Below the pieces are notes generated by a model. That model searched no databases, was not told the DNA's origin, and worked only from the letters and a program-made list of their open reading frames with translations. DNA of 64,000 nt from Theocolax elegans. Its lineage: Eukaryota > Arthropoda > Insecta > Hymenoptera > Cerocephalidae. The DNA lies in assembly GCA_026168455.1 (NCBI GenBank), contig CM047429.1:5607125-5671124 (forward strand), given 5' to 3'. Shown piece by piece: positions 1-9,560 of the stretch. Every line of letters begins with the position of its first letter. Positions within the stretch are counted from its first letter, which is position 1. Made by a program: the position numbers and the translations under genes.

Positions 1-909
1 CCAGACTTTTCTAAGCCATTTACCGTCCAAAGTGACGCTAGTGACTTAGCAATAGGTGCGGTGTTGACGCAACTGGACGACGAGGGTTTCGAACATCCGA
101 TTGTCTACGTCAGCCGATTATTGAATCGCGCTGACCGTAATTACATGACAACGAGAAAAGAATGCTTTGCTCTCATATGGGCTATTAAGAGATTGAGACC
201 ATACATTGAGGCCTATCGATTCACGGCTGTGACCGACCATAGTGCTCTCAAATGGCTCAAAAATCTCAGAGAACCGCCGGGTAGGTTGACACGATGGATA
301 CTTGAAATGCAGCAATGGAACTTTGAAATAGTGCATAAGAAAGGAGCCTTGCACTATGTCCCGGACGCGCTTTCTCGTGCCGTCAACCCAGACCCCGACG
401 AGGGAGAGATTGCCCCGTACGAAGTAAGTACAGACCCATGGTATATTGCTAGATTAAACGATGTAGGCTCATATCCTCAGAAATTTCTGGAGTGGAAAAT
501 TGAGGATGATATGCTATATCGTTTTACAAGTGATAAACTCTTGGACTCTGTAGCAGAACGAGAAGAAGGCTGGCGCCTTGTTCTACCCTTAGAGCAGAAG
601 AACCGAGTCTTAGTAGATTCTCATTTCCAACCATTCATGGGTCATATGAATGTCGAAAAGACTTACGAACGTGTTGCAAGAGACTATTATTGGCCAGGTA
701 TCTACCACGATACCCGCCAATTTGTTTTATAGTGTCTGATCTGTCAGAGCTTTAAGACGTGTCAAGCAGGTCCTCCAAGCTTGATGGGTAAACGGAACAT
801 TGAGAGACCCTGGGGTGTTGTGGCAGCAGACGTAATGGAGCTTCCACATAGTAAAAGTCAATACAAATACATCATAGTATTTCAAGACTTGTTTACAAGG
901 TGGATAGAG
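1..909 (+). pseudogene. Gypsy family A pol remnant: RNase H and integrase N-terminus
   Basis: An open frame enters from the left edge in frame 1 and encodes the RNase H domain of a Ty3/Gypsy polyprotein: the motif SDASDLAIGAVL near the start and TDHSALKWL at about 232-258. The integrase zinc domain follows with His codons at 622 and 643 and Cys codons at 733 and 742. The frame is broken by TAG at 730-732, directly before the first zinc Cys. The first catalytic Asp lies in AADVMEL at 829-831. At 909 the frame is cut by a 326-bp insertion; integrase resumes at 1236. Reverse transcriptase would lie left of the window. Closest relative inside the window is the outer element at 57433-59277. Clearly a dead copy: internal stop, insertion, later frameshifts. 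Confidence 0.93.
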
Positions 910-1235
910 TTATATGATAAATGAATTTATTGATCTTTACAAGCCAAAGAAACATTCCTCACATCTCAAGTAAGGCGGACTGTATTAATACCAGCCACTT
1001 TATAAACCTCACAGGATGAGTGTTTGAAAAAAGACTAAGACAAGCTAAGTCAACAAAAATATATAATTTAGTTGATTGTAGTATAAAATTAATAAAAACT
1101 TAACAAGACGGAAAAAAAAAAATTTGTATTTCGCTCTGAGTATGCCTGGTGGGCTCATCAGTAGAGTCCAGGCATCTCGTCTCTAGATACAAATGACAGA
1201 TATAAAAAGTTTTGAAAACCAGCTGTATTCTGACG
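910..1235 (-). mobile_element. 326-bp insertion with 12-bp target duplication (retrozyme-like, carries hammerhead ribozyme)
   Basis: The integrase coding sequence is interrupted here. The 12-bp string AGGTGGATAGAG occurs at 898-909 and again at 1236-1247, exactly flanking the insertion. No ORF is present. On the minus strand lie a hammerhead ribozyme (1122-1194) and, just downstream of it, a short poly-T run (minus-strand complement of the A run at 1112-1122). Small elements with a hammerhead ribozyme and target duplications of about this size match the metazoan non-LTR retrozymes; Penelope-like elements also carry hammerheads. Assignment is inference from ribozyme plus TSD plus size; only one ribozyme copy is seen, so a single monomer or truncated copy is likely. 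Confidence 0.75.
1122..1194 (-). ncRNA. Hammerhead ribozyme (self-cleaving RNA), open at stem III
   Basis: Read on the minus strand from 1194 to 1122: stem III strand ATTTGTA shared with the cleavage triplet ATC (1188-1186), stem I hairpin (TAGAG at 1185-1181 pairing CTCTA at 1166-1162), the core CTGATGA (1161-1155), stem II (1154-1133), the core GAAA (1132-1129), then TACAAAT (1128-1122) closing stem III with 7 perfect pairs. The obligatory A15.1-U16.1 and G10.1-C11.1 pairs are present. Cleavage would fall between 1186 and 1185. Stem II is short, with one C-A mismatch at its third pair. The stem I and stem II loops share an 8-base complement (ATGCCTGG with CCAGGCAT), which could supply the loop-loop contact that fast natural hammerheads need. 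All core nucleotides are intact. Confidence 0.85.
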
Positions 1236-1997
1236 AGGTGGATAGAGCTCAAACCATTACGTACGGCGACCGGTAAGTCGGTGTCGAAAGCATTCGAGGA
1301 ACTTGTAGTGTTCCGTTGGGAAACACCAGATTTCTTAATAACGGATAATGGGACTGAGTTCATCAACGGCATCATGCCGCGAGTGCTGGATGAGTGTGAC
1401 TTAAAACATATCAGAAGCCCTTCTTACCAACGACAAGCCAACCCGGTGAAGAGAACTAATAGAACATTAAAAGCGATGATTGCGACGGCTGTGGATTCGG
1501 ATCATCGTTGGGTGGGACACACACTTGCACGAATTTCATCATGCATTAAACACGGTAATGCAATCAAGTACAAAAGTCTCACCTGCGTTCCTAAACTTTG
1601 GGCGTCATCCACAACCTGTGAAGAGTCTCCGCAGGGAAGTGGAAAAACAGGACTTTAAGGTCCTGGACAACCCCGAAGTATGGCTAGAGCGACTTAAAAG
1701 ACTTGATGCTCTGCGCGACTTGATCAAGAAATACATTGGCGAGGAGCAAAGACCTACAACAGAAACAGACGTATTGCCTCGTTTCAGGTAGGAGATCTAG
1801 TCATGAGGAAGTGCCGAACGCTTTCCCAAGGTGCCAAGGGCATATCTGCTAAACTGGCACCAAAGTATGACGGACCCTTCGAAGTTAAAGAAGCATTATC
1901 TCCAGTAATTCTGAGACTAGAAGAGTCTGATCGGAAACGGACCGAGGTACATATATCTGATGTAAAAAGATATGTACCACCTCGGGTTGTCAAGTAG
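1236..1997 (+). pseudogene. Gypsy family A integrase core and C-terminus remnant
   Basis: Continuation of the integrase after the insertion. The second catalytic Asp is in ITDNGTEF (Asp codon 1344-1346). The third catalytic position, Glu in the family motif NPVER, is Lys here (AAG at 1449-1451), so the active site is lost. A frameshift follows near 1500-1530: the motif FHHALNTVMQSSTKVSPAF continues in frame 1 (1480-1791). Another break near 1790 moves the C-terminal GPF/Y-type domain (KYDGPFEV, then HISDVKRYVPPR) to frame 3, ending TAG 1995-1997. The closest match in the window is the outer element's integrase end (RVGDLILRR to VHVSDLKRYVPPR). Confidence 0.92.
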
Positions 1998-2162
1998 AGC
2001 AGTAAGGGTTACGTATCGGTTCGCATGAGAACAGTTATCGAAGGTTGGACCTGATAACTGTATGCCATGCATTGAGAGTGTGATGTTTGAGAATATTTGT
2101 GTGTGAGTAAATGGGCAATTCTCCCTTATTCGTAATTTACTTTTAATTATGATTAATAAGCT

Positions 2163-2178
2163 TCTGTTTTCTTTCAGC
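2163..2178 (+). promoter_or_regulatory. 3' splice-site-like tract ahead of the third ORF (family A)
   Basis: A pyrimidine tract ending in AG (TCTGTTTTCTTTCAG) stands 6 bases before the ATG at 2185. Family B has a comparable tract directly before its third ORF at 41253. The parallel suggests the third ORF is expressed from a spliced subgenomic RNA, as env is in errantivirus-type Gypsy elements; this is inference. Confidence 0.45.
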
Positions 2179-2184
2179 TCCCAG

Positions 2185-3060
2185 ATGGACCCAAACGGCG
2201 AATTGATCGCTCGGACGGAGCAAATGCTCCAGCAACGAGCGGTCAAGCGCGACGAAGAAGGTCACCGCCGATTTGAAAAGGAAGCGGCCAGAAACCGTCA
2301 TACTACTGGGAGGTAGTACACCGACTTCGGGGACCGCTGAAGAGTTAACTCCGGTATCTCCCGACTTCCTCGAGGTACCTATAGATGACCCGCTCGCTGG
2401 ATGTGCCCAGTCAGTGCGGGACATCGAACAGGTACTAGTCGAGCTAGAAGGGAAACCCCGTGCCTCAACGGTGGACCTCTCGTCGTCGGTCGAATCCACC
2501 CCAGTGGAACAGATGGAAGTGGGTGTGCCTGCGGTAGTAGCCCCGGGGCCATCCGTCAACATCTATCCCGAAGAGTATGCTGAGGATCTGCGTGAGGCAG
2601 ATCGGGAGCAGCAGAAGACCGTCGCTGCATACGGCCCACGCCGCGAGAAGAAGAAGTCTAGCGGCAATAGGCAATTGACGATGGACGACTATGAATCAGG
2701 AGTATCTGCCACACTCCGAGCAACGAATCGGCCGTTTTCGGGAGCAGGGGCACCAGTCATGGGTCTATCGCAGGCGGGGAAACTCGATGTTGGGGTCGAG
2801 TCCCTATCCAAGCAGGCGAAGACTGGGTCATCCACATCTGGCCCAGTCATCACTAGAGGAATTGTCCTCAGACGATTGGTACCAATACCATTCGATCGGT
2901 CTATAGATCCCCCTAAGAACGCCTGCTATAATTGCTGGGCGAACGACCACAGTCAACACAACAAAAGACATTTTGTCTTAATTGCGGACGCCGAGGGGTA
3001 ACTGTGAGGGAGTGCCCCAGATGTTCCGAGCCGCACGATATGTGGGTACGCACCATCTAA
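2185..3060 (+). pseudogene. Gypsy family A third ORF (post-integrase), Cys-rich C-terminus, frameshifted
   Basis: ATG at 2185 opens a short frame (MDPNGELIARTEQML and on) that shifts by one base before 2275; the main open frame continues to 3001 and a further shift near 2960 leads to a Cys-rich end stopping at TAA 3058-3060. The product is acidic and Ser/Pro rich, with no signal peptide or membrane segment, so it does not look like an envelope protein. The C-terminus shows CYNCW, then in the next frame CLNCGRRG and ECPRC, a spaced Cys pattern like paired zinc knuckles. Position directly behind integrase matches 41253-42263 in family B, which also ends in a Cys motif. Function unknown; nucleic-acid binding is a guess from the Cys pattern. 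Confidence 0.6.
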
Positions 3061-3297
3061 CCCCGTTGGACCGACCGCTAAGACCGTACCGTATCTATAA
3101 CATACGGTAAACGGCTCTTTTTAGCCTAAAAGCTTACTTCTTTGGAACGAATAGTCATCTTATCGCTCAGCGAATCCTCCAGTAGTATCCGTGGATACAT
3201 CGTCGAAATCCTCTACCACAACGCCCTGGAAGTATCAACTTGAGAAGCATCGTCGACGTCAAAGAAACAACACTGTGAACGGACGACAAGACGTACT

Positions 3298-3640
3298 GAG
3301 AAAACGGAAAATTCTCATTATTTACAGAGATATATGACATCAATTAAAGACGGAGCTTATTTTGACTATTTTACGGCAGATGCAAATATTTCAGTATTAA
3401 GACTTTTCAATACCCCCCAAAAGCTTCCTCTGGGCCATTGTGATGGGAAAGTACTTACAGAGAAAATGGAAAATTCTCGTTATTTTCAGAGATATTTAAC
3501 ATCGAAGAAGGACGGTGCCTATTTCTACTTTTCCGCGGCAGGTGCAAATATTTCAAAATTTCGAATTTTTAATGCCACCCAAAAGATTCCTCTGGGTGAT
3601 TCTGATGGAAAAGTACCTACTGAGTACTATGGAAATGCAA
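3298..3640 (+). repeat. 162-bp tandem repeat, about 2.1 copies, open in one frame
   Basis: The block starting at 3301 (AAAACGGAAAATTCTC) recurs at 3463, giving a 162-bp period, which is 54 codons. One frame stays open through both copies (about 3334-3672) and the peptide repeats: KDGAYF, then ANIS, then QKLPLG or QKIPLG, then DGKV. The repeat has diverged while the frame stayed open. I do not recognise the protein. It lies between two dead Gypsy fragments and may be part of either element's non-coding region. The stretches 3061-3297 and 3641-3885 show no feature I can support. Confidence 0.6.
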
Positions 3641-3885
3641 TAAACAAAGTTAATAAACAAATTCCTGTGTAAAAAAGAAGTATGCGTAAATTCTTGTGAG
3701 AGCAAGTCTGGTTTGCTAAAGTATTGGCGGTGAGACTTTCCCATACTTTCTGCCACTTTCTTCGGCACATTTTGCTAGATTTTTTAGTTATTTTTTAAAG
3801 TCTGGGAAAAATCAGCCAGATGTTCTCCGGCACATTTTGAAAGACTTTATAATTATTTTTTGAAATCCCCGCTCCACTCACGGAT

Positions 3886-4909
3886 TTGAATATATTTTGG
3901 TCTCCCAGGATTTGTTCACGCGCTGGATTGAAGCAGTGCCGATCCGGAGAGCTAACGCTAAAACGATCGTGAAAGAGTTACACGGACGAGTCGTCATGCG
4001 TTTTGGCACACCGGAAGTATTTTTATCTGACAACGGCTCTGAGTTCAAGAACAAGCTCGTAGATGATTATCTCGTGGAACGACCTATATTACCGAGAAGC
4101 ACAACACTTGGGACGAGAATTAACCAGACCTTGTGTTTTCTTTAAATACGGCGGTACAGAGTTCGACAGGATGGAGCCCGACCATGTTAAATTACGGGCG
4201 GCAGCCCGAGCCACCCGGCACTGCACGTCGAGTTTAAGACGAGCTGACTCAGCAACGTTTGGAATACCAGCGTTTGCTTGAATGGAGTGATCGGCTATCG
4301 CGACTACCTAAGCTTCACCAGAAAGCTTCAACTAGAGCTAATAAAGCACAGGATAGGCAAGCCGGTTACTACAATGCCGGGAGACGAGCGGCTTCTTTTG
4401 AAGTCGGGGACTTGGTATGGAAGAAGAACTGAGTCCTCTCATCCAGCGCACAAGGCGTCTCGCCCAAGTAAACTCCAAAATACGTCGGTCCTTATTTGAT
4501 CGTCCACAGCTACGGCCCAAATACTGTTAAGATCCAGGATACTCAGGGACATGAGGAGAAATGCCATGTCCAGTACCCCAAACCGTACTTATCGGATGAC
4601 CATGGCGATGAGTACGGCCAAGAAGATGACATCGAGACCGATCTACCTACGAGGGAAGAAGAACCCGAAAACGACACGATTCCTGCGAGCAAAGACGTCT
4701 CACGCGGCGAGACGTAAGCAAGCGCCGTTCCACGCGAGGAACGAGATAACGCGAATGTCGTGCCCCCCGTTACAAGAAGTAGAGGTAGCCCGCGTAAAAA
4801 CGCGAGGGTCATCGCCAACCCGCGAGATTGGTCGACGGTAATTCCGACCGCTAGCCACCGCGGGCTAGCCAAACGAGGTAGAGGCAGACCACGACGGAAC
4901 AGCAGTTAG
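3886..4909 (+). pseudogene. Gypsy family B-like integrase remnant with AT-hook tail
   Basis: Close relative of the integrase at 40080-41181. The segment begins inside the core (FTRWIEAVPIR) and keeps the second catalytic Asp in LSDNGSEF. A deletion after DDYLVER removes the region that holds the catalytic Glu. Frames then change several times (near 4140, 4280, 4430, 4500). The C-terminal part reads YGPNTVKIQD and later an AT-hook-like RGRGRPRR before TAG 4907-4909. Gag, protease and RT are absent, so this is a 5'-truncated copy whose end joins the polypurine tract and LTR just downstream. It also lacks the third ORF present in the full-length family B copy. Confidence 0.9.
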
Positions 4910-5011
4910 TGTCCGGATTTTTGGACCAGTTTTTTTGTTGTACCTGTGTAGCCACTTCCCATCCCAAATTCGTCAGGGATGCAGAAACCACATCACGGGT
5001 ATGTGGAATCT

Positions 5012-5021
5012 GGAAAGGGGG
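5012..5021 (+). promoter_or_regulatory. Polypurine tract of the truncated family B-like element
   Basis: GGAAAGGGGG directly precedes the LTR start TGTAAC. The flanking sequence (GTATGTGGAATCTGG) matches the full-length family B copy upstream of 42451 (GTATGCGGAATCTGG). Confidence 0.75.
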
Positions 5022-5431
5022 TGTAACGGTAAGGTATTGTTTACCTTACCGTTTGACGAATTCGAGCAACACGAGCGAACAGTATCGTAATGTTCGCATC
5101 GGCTCGAGCCGGCGAGATTCGGCTAGGCTCGGTTCGTCGTGGCTACACAGGCGAGATCGACTTCGCGCGCGAAAGATTCGCGCACGCACCTGATTAGAAA
5201 GGTGAGGGGGAGATTCGCGCGCGCTGCGAAGAGATATAGCCGCCTTGTTACGCGACAGGTGTGATCCCCCCGCGTCCCGTGTTCAGCTTCGCCGTGCGTT
5301 TCGTGTGTGCGTTTCGACTGCAGGCCGATCCTGCATTTGCAGTGAGTGGTGCAACACCGTGAACCGTCCTGCAGCCACACAACCTCGGTGCACGGGCGAA
5401 CGGACAATCCGTCCTACACGGCAGCAAGAGT

Positions 5432-5471
<40 letters not shown>

Positions 5472-6045
5472 CGGATCGGCTGGTCGTTGTTTACCAACTT
5501 CACGCGATCGTGTTTTTATTCGCAATTAATGAATAATCGTATTGCTTTATACCAGTCCCGTTAACTGGGTATATTATTTTAGTTCGCGATATTTTTCCCC
5601 CCTCTCTCTACAAGTCGGCCGTTTACCAACTTGTAATAAAAGCGTAGACCTCGGCGACGATTAGAGATTTTGTTTGTTATTTATTTTTTACGTTTATTTC
5701 AATAAATTCAATTTATCATTATGTTTCAATTTGGTATTCGAGTAATTGAATTTTAACCCATATACGATTCCTTCCGTAATCCTAAGAGCTCGTATATTTC
5801 TGGTTGACAAGTGCTCGACGCGATATCCCTGTTTCGGGGTCAAATTCAGATTTGAATTTTACCTGGTTGTTATCTGAAACAGTAACTCGGTTTCAGACTA
5901 ACACTTAACAGATTTGGTAGAGCGGACAGGTAAGCGTCGCCGCATCGCGGGAAAAATACGTTTATTTAAATACGGTAAGTTTAACCGTACCGCTGAGCAG
6001 CCGCGATATTAAAATAAACATCCGTGCGGCAACCAAACTGTTACA
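5022..6045 (+). mobile_element. 3' LTR (1024 bp) of the truncated family B-like Gypsy element
   Basis: Begins TGTAAC and ends GTTACA, a perfect 6-bp inverted terminus. Right at the start is a 12-bp perfect stem (AACGGTAAGGTA at 5025-5036 with its complement at 5042-5053, 5-base loop). A (GA)n run lies at 5433-5468. A polyadenylation hexamer AATAAA is at 5701-5706. No PBS follows at 6046, consistent with a 3' LTR. The overlapping ORFs on both strands are shadows of low-complexity DNA. The matching 5' LTR is not in the window, so age cannot be read. Confidence 0.85.
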
Positions 6046-8115
6046 GTATATTATATTTAAATATTATTACAAAATATTGAAAGTAGCAACATATGACAAA
6101 AAAGTAAGTAATACAAATGTTACATGTTAAATAAAAAATATATTGTAGGATTAATGTTAACTTTTCCCATAAACTATTGTATATAATATATTAGTTAAAA
6201 ATAAATTATTCATTGAATGTAATAACATTTCCAATTTTTCTCTTTAAGCCAAAAATTTGTTTTGTTATATTAACAAATTCGCATTTTATTACAGCTTTTC
6301 AACTATACTATTACTATAAACACTTAATTATAAAACTAATCAGCATCATTTATAATGAGTTCCGATACCTTCCAATATTTCCTAAGTGTAATCTTGCGGT
6401 AGCTATTCGTGTTAAGTCATAGCACTCCAACTATCCAGAAGACCAGATTTTTTTCGACAATTAAACATTGTAACAATATAACTTAAACGTAGCTTAATCG
6501 CTTTTAATAAGGAGGTAAAATGTAAATAGATAAATAACTTATAAGACATTTACAATCATGAGTAAATAGGTTTAAGAAAACGTGTACTAAACAGCTTTTC
6601 GCGGTAGTATTTTAAAAAACTCGTAGTGATTTTAAATATATAGTAAATTGCATGTCACAATTCTTTGTTCACAAATTTTTTATAACTTCCTGTTAATCCA
6701 AAACATATAATAAACTACTCTTACTAATTTCATAAGCATTGGACTATTTTCCCAATAAGAATTAATAAACGCTGCTTTGTTACAATTTGCATACGTAATA
6801 GATATCTTGAATCCAAGACCTCTGGCAGTGACTTCACAAAAAGTGACTATGTAGAAATAGATCAGAAAAATCATTGATTTTATTCCTTACACAACTATGA
6901 TCTGCAGGTTTTACTGAGATTTCTTGAGTAGATCTTAAGCTTGATCTCGATGTCTTAATGCAAAATCCTGATGCAAGTATTGGCACTGCTATCGATGAAG
7001 ATGCTCCAGAACGTTGTCGCAACCCGCGTAAAAAAACTTAAGTTTGGGCAAATTTTAAAAACGTTTATATTTGGCAAGTTTTGCTATTTTAATCAGTGTA
7101 AGTTTGGCACAAGTTAAATAAAAATTAAGATAAACTTTACATTCACTAAGTATGACATTAAACCATTTTAGAATTTACAATTAGTTAGTTTGGCTAAAGT
7201 TATATTAAACTTTAGAATTAGTTGTAATAAACTATACTTTATCTACTTGGCAGACATAAGCGTAACTTGAATATTAAATTTTTTTACAGGACTAGTATAT
7301 ATGTCTATATTTATGCAAAGAAATAAATCTTTAAAAACCAGTACGTCTACTTATTCTTCACCCTGTAGATCAAAACTATCGTTATTTATTAAGGGGAGGC
7401 TAAAGCCCCGACCCTCTTAATGTTATTCCGATCATCTTCATATTTCAGTTTTTATAAAAATGTCAAAATTAATTGATATTTGCTTTAGACAGATCGATAA
7501 ATAATATTGATAGCTAGGGCACTCTATCTATTTATTTAAATAATGATAATAATATTTTCAATTAATTTATTAATTTTTATGAAACACTCATTTTGAGGTC
7601 GGATAAAGTGTCAAAGTTGAACCTAATGTTTCTGAGACAGTACTGGAAAAGAAAGAACAGAACCCTATATATATATATATATATATTTGGGTACTTAAGG
7701 TATATTCTTTCCGGCTATCTATACGCTTGTAATATTCGTAAAGGCAAACCTGATATTTTATTTCAATTACTGAACCAACCGTTTTCTCTTACAACAATTA
7801 TTATTTGGAACTGCAATTTATTTATAATAATTATTCTTTGCACTGCATTATATTTGCAATACTTATGGTTTGAATTGCAATTTATTGACAATAATTCATG
7901 TTTTCAACGGCAACAATATTTAATGTAATCTGCATTTATTTATAATAATTCTTATTTCGATTATTAATTATTATTGTTTATAATAAAATAACCTTGTGTA
8001 TATTTCATTGTATAATTTGTTAACGTGTTCACAGTACAATTGTTTATGTAATCAAAATTAAAATTGTTATTTGACTTAAATAATTTTATGCAATTGTTAA
8101 TAAAATAGTGTAATG
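6046..8115. other. AT-rich intergenic DNA, no gene seen
   Basis: No ORF with recognisable domains, no LTR or TIR structure. A (TA)n run lies at 7666-7686. The two short ORFs here (6213-6422, 7593-7928) are low-complexity Ile/Tyr/Leu-rich and have no family resemblance. Confidence 0.6.
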
Positions 8116-8321
8116 AGGCCTTCGATGGTTCGGTCGGTAGGGCGTCGGGCTCGTAATCTGGAGGTCTCAGATTCGATTCTCGGCCCCAGTCGATTGATTC
8201 AAGCACCACTGGGGAATGTATTTTCAACAAGTGCTTTCTTCACCAAGACATCGTATGACCTCCGTCGCTGATTAGCACCGATTTGGGAGCATAAAAAGAA
8301 CGATCTTAAAATAAAAAAAAA
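8116..8321 (+). mobile_element. tRNA-derived SINE
   Basis: The first 70 bases resemble a tRNA: A-box-like TGGTTCGGTCGGTAGGGC, a CTCGTAA anticodon-loop-like segment, and a B-box-like AGATTCGATTC at about 8169-8179. A tRNA-unrelated body follows and the unit ends in an A-rich tail at 8307-8321. The minus-strand shadow peptide contains NLRPPDYEPDALPTEPSKA, a spurious peptide commonly predicted from such SINEs in insect genomes. The tRNA part is too altered to be a working tRNA. I cannot fix the target duplication. Confidence 0.8.
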
Positions 8322-8958
8322 GTCCATTATGGAAAAAAATCAGAATACGGAGTCTCATAATTTATTAAAATAGTTATGTTACATATAAATTGGTCAAAAA
8401 AATTTAAATAAACGTTAATAATAATATAATTTGTTTAAAAAATTAAGAAATGTTTTCAATTGTTATAAAAAAAATGATTAATTGTTAAAATTGAATATCT
8501 TTTGTTCAATTTTAACCCAGGCTTGTCCCCTTAAATGTTCAAGTTTTTACTATAAGATGTACTTCCAAAATTTTGTTTTTTAAAATCTAAGTGGAAACAA
8601 AATAAACTGTAAGAATAGCAATATACGCAACTATAGTTTTTTCAAAGAAAGATTTTTATCGATATTACGGAAGCATACTAATTTTAGATCTTTGTTTGTC
8701 TTTCGCGGATGCTCTCCGACATCCATACTGTGAAAGCATATGTGCTCAAAAAAATTGTTTTCGCTTCAATTACAATTAACTCGGTGTAAGAGTTAATAAA
8801 TATTTTGAAAAGTTTATATTAGTTATTATAAGTAATTTTCTTATATTCATTATATTTTTGATAAGTAGATAATGAAGGTGCGTTATTGTTTATTCAAAAC
8901 ATATTGCAAATATATGGAAAAGAAATTGGCATTATATGGTGAACATACTACAAATATA
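8322..8958. other. AT-rich DNA holding one copy of a diverged repeat (8690-8950)
   Basis: No gene. 8690-8950 aligns by eye with 15400-15640 in the same orientation: both read TTACAATTA..ACTC, then TTATATTC, then ATAATGAAG and GTTTATT..AAACATATT. The two copies sit just outside the left and right LTRs of the 8959-15006 element. Confidence 0.5.
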
Positions 8959-9204
8959 TGTAGTCAAAGAGTGAGGAGAGGCTTTAACAACAATAAGTCA
9001 GCTGGTTAACTCAAATATCAACTATATTATCAAACTTATTACAACAAATACATGATAAAAGGAGTGACTTCGCAAGGAGCGACTGTGTTGGCTCGTGACT
9101 TGCGGGAGAGTGAGTGTGTTCCTTAGAATTTGGAACGCGGCACTAGTATTTATTTCCGAAGGCGCGTAGGCGCGTGTGCGTGAGGCTTGTGTGGCTCGAC
9201 CTCA
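8959..9204 (-). repeat. 3' LTR of family C (246 bp)
   Basis: Shares TGTAGTCAAAGAGTGAGGAG at its left end and GTGTGGCTCGACCTC at its right end with 14731-15006. It is shorter by about 30 bases because of one indel near 9050. As the element is on the minus strand, this is the downstream LTR. Confidence 0.85.
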
Positions 9205-9560
9205 ACATATTCACCCCTTCCAGAGACGTTCGCATCTTGCGAAGGAAACGAAATCTTTTTCTTGCTCTGAGGTGGCGTCATTATTATGATGTCGGATGCT
9301 GATGGGCGTTGCGTCTCTGGTTCGTTGAGGGGGGTTCGTGCTTGCGTTTGTTCCTGGTCAGTGATATCCCTATAAAATGGCGGAAACCCGTTCTCAGATT
9401 TCCCTGAGTTGGGTGAGGGTGAGTGACTCGGACCCCATTTCCGAGAGTTCGATTTTTACCTCCTGCGACAGTGGAGGAAGAGGATTGCCACCAGTGCGCC
9501 TCGAAGTCGTGTTGTTTCGCCGAGCCTGTGATGGCGATCAACTGCCCAACATGCTATATG
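9205..9560 (-). pseudogene. C-terminal end of family C pol and 3' untranslated region
   Basis: Between the LINE fragment and the 3' LTR a minus-strand frame (9284-9541) remains open and is Ser/His/Arg rich, as in the tail of Gypsy polyproteins. No conserved domain is visible. A purine-rich tract on the minus strand (9214-9223) precedes the LTR. Confidence 0.4.

Noticed and set aside
2185..3060. Envelope gene in the third-ORF position
   Set aside because: No signal peptide, glycoprotein-like Cys layout or transmembrane helix; the C-terminus looks like a zinc knuckle.
5245..5564. Overlapping ORFs through the (GA)n run in the LTR
   Set aside because: Arg-Glu or Leu-Ser dipeptide runs from a microsatellite; no other evidence.
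8117..8188. Possible tRNA gene (Thr-like anticodon loop)
   Set aside because: The acceptor and T arms do not pair properly and the unit continues into a SINE body with an A-rich tail.
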